Below the pieces are notes generated by a model, which did not search any database, had not been told where the DNA came from, and worked only from the letters and a program-made list of their open reading frames with translations. A stretch of 64,000 bases of DNA from Propionicimonas sp020161015. Its GTDB lineage: Bacteria; Actinomycetota; Actinomycetes; Propionibacteriales; Propionibacteriaceae. The translations under genes and the position numbers were made by a program. This document shows, in pieces, positions 60,219-64,000 of the stretch (position 1 is the stretch's first letter; each line of letters starts with the position of its first letter). The DNA lies in assembly GCF_964266745.1 (NCBI RefSeq), contig NZ_CAXWGX010000029.1, positions 62,001-126,000 on the forward strand. The letters are read 5' to 3'.

Positions 60219-60703
60219 TCGACGTCGGCGACTCGCCTCGTCTCGAGGTAGCCGGCCACGGCGAAGGCGAGGGCGCTCGCCCAGGCCGCGATCGCCACGA
60301 GCGCCGCGACCCAGGCGATCGGCGTGGTCACCGCGGGCGGGATCGCCCCCTGCGTCCAGGACGAGGCGAGGCTGGAATCCGCCACGGCGGGATCCGCCAC
60401 GGCGACGACGAGGACGGCGAGGGCGGCCCACAGCACCAGGCTCGCCCGCGCATAGGACGGCCGGACCGACCGCGTGGACCGTGCGACGGTGTCCAGCGCG
60501 ACGACCATCACCGGCGCAGCGAGGAGGAGGAAGAGGGGTGGCGCGAGGAGCAGGACGCCTGTCGTGCTCAACCAGCCCGCCGGGGCGCCGAGGGACGGGC
60601 GCGAGACCAGGAGCAGGAACGGCGTGGCCAGGGCGACCCACCACTGCCCGTGGAAGACGATCCTCCCCGTGCGCGGCACCGTCACGGGCGGGCGTTGTTC
60701 CAC
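60215..60703 (-). CDS. Four-helix membrane protein, unknown function
   Basis: A 162-residue protein with about four hydrophobic segments (residues 15-30, 45-70, 82-100, 125-150) and charged ends. No known domain was recognised. A TAGGGT hexamer ends 7 nt before the GTG, suggesting a leaderless transcript. It lies between the MFS gene and the second large propeller gene on the same strand as the latter. Possibly unrelated to the sugar pathway. Confidence 0.6.
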   Translation of the reverse strand: MEQRPPVTVPRTGRIVFHGQWWVALATPFLLLVSRPSLGAPAGWLSTTGVLLLAPPLFLLLAAPVMVVALDTVARSTRSVRPSYARASLVLWAALAVLVVAVADPAVADSSLASSWTQGAIPPAVTTPIAWVAALVAIAAWASALAFAVAGYLETRRVADVD

Positions 60704-60710
60704 CCCGGCA

Positions 60711-60716
60711 ACCCTA
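60711..60716 (-). promoter_or_regulatory. -10-like hexamer, leaderless start candidate
   Basis: TAGGGT on the minus strand, 7 nt before the GTG start of the four-helix membrane protein. Confidence 0.4.
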
Positions 60717-60747
60717 GCGGCGCCGGGTTCCCCGGCCCCGGTCGCCA

Positions 60748-62529
60748 CTACACGTACCAGTCGCCGGAGCCCTGGACCTGCACGCCGTCGAGCGGGCGCG
60801 GGGCGTGGACGCTGCGCAGCCAGGCGAGGCGCCCGCCCTCGTCGACCAGGACCCCCAACCCGAGCAGTTCCTCGGCCTCCGCGGGCTCCAGGAGCCCGGC
60901 GGGCAGGGCGGCGTCCGACGAGGTCGCCGATCGCAGCCGCTCGAGCAGTCCCGCGTGTCCCGCGACGAACGCAGGGGAGAGCCACAGCACGCCGTGCGCG
61001 AAGTACGCGGGATGGGGATGCGCGTCGCGACGACGGGGCGTGAGGGCCGGCTCGGTCCGGCTGGCGCTGCGCACCTCCACGCCGTCGGCCGGACGATGGA
61101 CGGCGTCGACGTGGTAGTAGCAGTGGATGTCGGGGACCCCGTCGAACATCTCGGCCGCCACCTCGGCGGTCCCCATGGCGTCGGTCTCGGCGCTCAGCAC
61201 GATGTCGGCATCGTCCAGCAGCGTCGTGCTGGCCGACCCGTCCGGGTTCCACACCCTGACGAAGCGGAAGTCCACCCGCTCCCCGGGGCGCGGCGCGCCC
61301 GCGCTGTGCAGGCGGGCACGGTACCGGTTCAGGTAGCGGGTCCTCTCCGCGTCCATCGCCCGCTCGAGCTCGAGGAGCAACGGCGCAGGGACGCCCTCCG
61401 GCACCCCGAAGACGTCCACGCCGATGCGCATGTCCTCCTCGCCGAAGGCCGAGTCCGACCCCACGTGCCCGAAGTTGGCCAGTCGCCCGTCCGGGAGCCG
61501 CATCAGGTACGGCTGGTAGAGGCTGGGAGGCAGGCCCTCGACGGGTGTCCAGTTGGCCCCGAGGTCGCTGGAGACCGAGTAGGGCTTGTTCCTGCGGGAG
61601 CCGACGAGGATCCCCCCGCCGGTGTGGACGACCGACTCCGGGACGAACCCGCCCTGGGGATCGGCCGCGGGGTCGGCGGGTGCTCCCCGGTGGATGGGCA
61701 GGAGCGCCTCGTTGTAGAAGCGGGCCCCGTCCCGCCGGACGACCTGGCGTCCCACGGGCGTGGCCTGGACGTCGCCGGCGATGAAGAGCAGGGCGCCGTC
61801 GTCGAGTTCCACCACGTCGAACTCGTGCGCACCGATCCCCGGCAGCACGTAGTGCGGGCCGGTGTAGTGGACGCCGTCGGTCGAGGCGAGGAAGAAGGCC
61901 TGGATCTTGCTCACGTAGGTCTCGCCGGGGAGCATCGTGTTGCGTGTGGCCCGCGGCCGCCCCGGGCCCCAGGCGGTGCCGTACAGGCTGGCGAGCACGA
62001 TGATCGTGCCGTCGGCGAGCCGCCGGACCCGCCACAGGTAGGGCGCCTGGCCCTCGAGCAGCCGGTCGATCGTGGTCCAGGTGCTGCCGCCGTCCCTGCT
62101 CTCGCGCACCTCGATGAAGTCGCACCAGCCGGTCCGGTCCTCGTTGATCCGCGGGACGTCCAGCCCGATGATGCGGCCGTCGGGGAAACCGATGTTGCAG
62201 AAGGACCCGCTCTCCAGCTGGCAGCGGCCGGTCTCGACCCACGACTCGCCGTTGTCCGCCGAAGCCAGGTACACCCGGTACGACTGCTGCTCGCTGCCCC
62301 CGCACTCGATCGAGGCGTAGGAGACCGGGGCACCCACGGCCTCCCCCATCTCCAGGGTCGGCGCGACGAGCGAGGAGTTCGCCTCGCGCGTGGTCTCCTT
62401 GAACGAGACCCCGATCCGCCCGTCCCCGTAGTCGAAGCCGGTCACCCAGGCGGCGAAGCCGGGGCGTTCCGCAGGGACGTACACGTCCGCGCGCCGGTGG
62501 CCGGCCACGCGGGGACCGCCCGGCGTCAT
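60748..62529 (-). CDS. Sialidase-like beta-propeller protein, long form B
   Basis: A 593-residue paralogue of the protein at 50985. Shared features include the opening PGFAAWVTGFDYGDGRIGVSFKE, GFPDGRIIGL, RESRDGGSTWT, the TRNTMLPGETY segment, GPHYVLPGIGAHEFDVVE, LLFIAGDVQATPVGRQVV, RRNKPYSVSSDLGANW, and the C-terminal SVHAPRPLDGV. Asp boxes are ASADNGESW, RDGGSTW, STDGVHY and SSDLGANW. No signal peptide. Its ATG overlaps the aminotransferase gene (ATGA), so the two form a minus-strand pair. The exact duplicate architecture points to gene duplication with divergence of substrate. Confidence 0.78.
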   Translation of the reverse strand: MTPGGPRVAGHRRADVYVPAERPGFAAWVTGFDYGDGRIGVSFKETTREANSSLVAPTLEMGEAVGAPVSYASIECGGSEQQSYRVYLASADNGESWVETGRCQLESGSFCNIGFPDGRIIGLDVPRINEDRTGWCDFIEVRESRDGGSTWTTIDRLLEGQAPYLWRVRRLADGTIIVLASLYGTAWGPGRPRATRNTMLPGETYVSKIQAFFLASTDGVHYTGPHYVLPGIGAHEFDVVELDDGALLFIAGDVQATPVGRQVVRRDGARFYNEALLPIHRGAPADPAADPQGGFVPESVVHTGGGILVGSRRNKPYSVSSDLGANWTPVEGLPPSLYQPYLMRLPDGRLANFGHVGSDSAFGEEDMRIGVDVFGVPEGVPAPLLLELERAMDAERTRYLNRYRARLHSAGAPRPGERVDFRFVRVWNPDGSASTTLLDDADIVLSAETDAMGTAEVAAEMFDGVPDIHCYYHVDAVHRPADGVEVRSASRTEPALTPRRRDAHPHPAYFAHGVLWLSPAFVAGHAGLLERLRSATSSDAALPAGLLEPAEAEELLGLGVLVDEGGRLAWLRSVHAPRPLDGVQVQGSGDWYV

Positions 62530-64000
62530 CGCGCGTCCCCGGCGATCGCGTCCAGCACCTGGCCCATCCGGTCGAGCAGCACGTCGACGGCGTCCCGCTC
62601 CACGACCACCGGGAGCTTGAGCAGGGCGACCGGTGGCGTCGCCGGCTTGTAGGCCTGGACGCTCGTGTCGATGCCGTGGTCGCGGTCGAGCGCGCGGCAG
62701 AACCGTGCGGCCGCCGCGCCGTCGACGAACTGCACCCCGGCCATCAGCCCGTCGCCGGCGACGCCCGAGAGGGTCCCGGGATACCGGCCCACGAGCTGCC
62801 CCAGCCCGGCGTGCAGGTAGGCGCCGACGTCGTCGATGTGCGCGCCGTTGGCGTGCACGTAGGTCATGGTGACGAGGTAGGCGAGGCTGGCCAGCTCCTC
62901 CTGGCCGTTGGTGACCAGCGCGCCGAACTGCGACAGCCCGTCGAACTCCGCCGACAGCAGGATCCGGCTCGCCGGGTACTCCCCGCCCGGGAACCCCTTC
63001 CCGACCGCGACCATGTCCGGACGGATGCCGTACCGGCGGAAGAGGAAGAGCTCGGGGTACCAGGCACCGCTCTGGATCTCGTCGCAGAACACCGGGACGC
63101 CCACGCGGTCGCACGCGTCGTACGCCGCCCGGAGGTACGCCTCGTCGAGCCGGAGGCCGCCGTAGTTCATCAGGATGAGCTCGTGGCAGAAGCCGGCCAC
63201 CCGGAACCCGCCGGTGCTGTGGCGCGCCAGCGCGTCCTCGAAGGCGGCGATGTCGTTGGGGGGGACCGCCACGACCCGGAGCACGCCGGCCTCCTCGAGC
63301 CGGGAGCGCAGGCCCGGCCACATCCCCCTCAGAAGCTGGGCCGTCACCGTGGTGCCGTGGTAGTTGGCGGTGGGCCCACCTCCGCCGTCCGCGAGCACCA
63401 GGAGCACCGGGGTCACGCCATCGTGCACCGCTGCGCCGCCGTCGGCGGCGTAGAAGCGGGTGAGCATCATCTTCAGGGCCGCCTCCGCGGCGAGCGAGCC
63501 CGTCTCCAGGTTGACCACGCGGTTCAGGACGTGGCGCCCGGTCGCCGCGACCAGCTCGTCCACCGCCGGCCCGCGGTCGGCGGGGTCGAGGCCGGCCGCT
63601 GCCGCCACCAGGGCACGCTCGGCGATGCGGGTCACCTGGCCGCGGGTGTTGTTGTGGGTCGCGTTCAGGATCCCCAGCTCCCGGGCCAGCGCGATCAGGC
63701 GGAAGCCGGGGAAGGCGTGCCCGAGGGAGGCCTGGTAGTGCTCGCTCTTCGCCGCGAGGTACACCCGTCCGTCCTGCCCGACCCGGCACGGGCCCAGGCC
63801 GCCCAGCGGAGCCGCGGCGTGGTTCTGCGCCCTGCCGAAGGCGCCACTGGGCGCACCGGCCACGGGGTCGGGGAGCCCCTCGACGAGCACGGTGCCGACG
63901 CGGGCGACCAGGTGCCGGCACCGCTCGGCGAACGCCTCGGGGAAGAACTCGACGGGTTCGGACGCCAGTGCCTCCAGCTCCGCCAGCGGCGCGCCGGTCA
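62526..64000 (-). CDS. Class III aminotransferase, 5' end beyond window
   Basis: The reading frame is open to the window edge; the protein segment seen is about 490 residues and lacks its start. It is a fold-type I PLP enzyme of the class III group. PLP Lys is in VAVGKGFPGGEYPAS, and the cofactor Asp in VFCDEIQSGAWYP. SEHYQASLGHAFPGF near the start and ETGSLAAEAALKMM also fit. Members include ornithine, GABA and glutamate-1-semialdehyde aminotransferases. A GTG at 63890 is not needed as start because the frame continues. Paired with propeller B by a 4-bp overlap; may transaminate an amino sugar or an amine released from the glycan. Confidence 0.82.
   Translation of the reverse strand, partial: TGAPLAELEALASEPVEFFPEAFAERCRHLVARVGTVLVEGLPDPVAGAPSGAFGRAQNHAAAPLGGLGPCRVGQDGRVYLAAKSEHYQASLGHAFPGFRLIALARELGILNATHNNTRGQVTRIAERALVAAAAGLDPADRGPAVDELVAATGRHVLNRVVNLETGSLAAEAALKMMLTRFYAADGGAAVHDGVTPVLLVLADGGGGPTANYHGTTVTAQLLRGMWPGLRSRLEEAGVLRVVAVPPNDIAAFEDALARHSTGGFRVAGFCHELILMNYGGLRLDEAYLRAAYDACDRVGVPVFCDEIQSGAWYPELFLFRRYGIRPDMVAVGKGFPGGEYPASRILLSAEFDGLSQFGALVTNGQEELASLAYLVTMTYVHANGAHIDDVGAYLHAGLGQLVGRYPGTLSGVAGDGLMAGVQFVDGAAAARFCRALDRDHGIDTSVQAYKPATPPVALLKLPVVVERDAVDVLLDRMGQVLDAIAGDAR

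Noticed and set aside
39225..64000. Certain assignment as a sialic acid catabolic locus
   Set aside because: No NanE is seen, the aldolase loop is atypical, and two aminotransferases are unexplained by Neu5Ac breakdown.

Overview
The window is about 70% GC, codes on both strands, uses many GTG starts and 4-bp ATGA/GTGA gene overlaps, and has several genes whose -10-like hexamer lies only 6-8 nt before the start codon (leaderless mRNA). This points to a high-GC actinomycete. The catabolic content and the pyruvate:ferredoxin oxidoreductase-like enzyme would suit a Propionibacteriales member, but the sequence does not prove the genus. No tRNA, rRNA, CRISPR array, insertion sequence or phage gene was seen.

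Layout. 0.1-4.3 kb: small housekeeping or unknown genes (membrane protein, YbjQ-like protein, secreted tyrosine phosphatase, acrylyl-CoA reductase-like enzyme, Crp/Fnr-like regulator). 4.3-5.0 kb: a gene-free stretch with a candidate 6C RNA (two hairpins with C-rich loops, then a terminator-like stem) and a second strong hairpin. 5.0-6.3 kb: an MFS transporter. 6.4-14.1 kb: a two-gene operon with a very large PFOR-like 2-oxoacid oxidoreductase and a fused NfnB-NfnA-like flavoprotein, probably a 2-oxoacid/ferredoxin/NAD(P) redox module. 14.2-21.0 kb: Zn alcohol dehydrogenase, a 13-bp repeat cluster, a UvrA-like ATPase, a PLD-like lipoprotein, a DUF2200 protein and an L,D-transpeptidase. 21.2-27.3 kb: a complete Dpp/Opp-type ABC importer with a 22-codon coupled ORF between the two permease genes. 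27.4-37.4 kb: a cysteine synthase-like enzyme and a sugar locus (ribose-type ABC importer, SIS isomerase, FGGY kinase, AGE-family isomerase; divergent SorC regulator and RPE-like epimerase). 37.4-39.2 kb: ACC deaminase divergent from a GntR regulator, with a perfect 12-bp palindrome between them.

39.2-64.0 kb is a large locus that looks built for an acylated amino-sugar or nonulosonic-acid-like glycan. A nine-gene minus-strand operon encodes an Lpl-type sugar importer without its own ATPase, a sialidase-like propeller, a DegT aminotransferase, an aldolase of the NanA/DapA family, an aldo/keto reductase, a sialate O-acetylesterase-like enzyme and an unclassified hydrolase-like protein. Divergent from it are a larger sialidase-like protein, a Gfo/Idh/MocA oxidoreductase and a DeoR regulator. 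Then come an AgaS/GlmS-like sugar-phosphate isomerase, a ROK kinase, NagA and an MFS transporter. Facing these is a second large sialidase-like paralogue coupled to a class III aminotransferase that runs off the window. All three sialidase-like proteins lack signal peptides, so import would come before hydrolysis. The core chemistry (cleave, de-O-acetylate, aldol cleavage, phosphorylate, deacetylate, deaminate) parallels sialic acid use, but the two aminotransferases and the absence of NanE suggest a different substrate.
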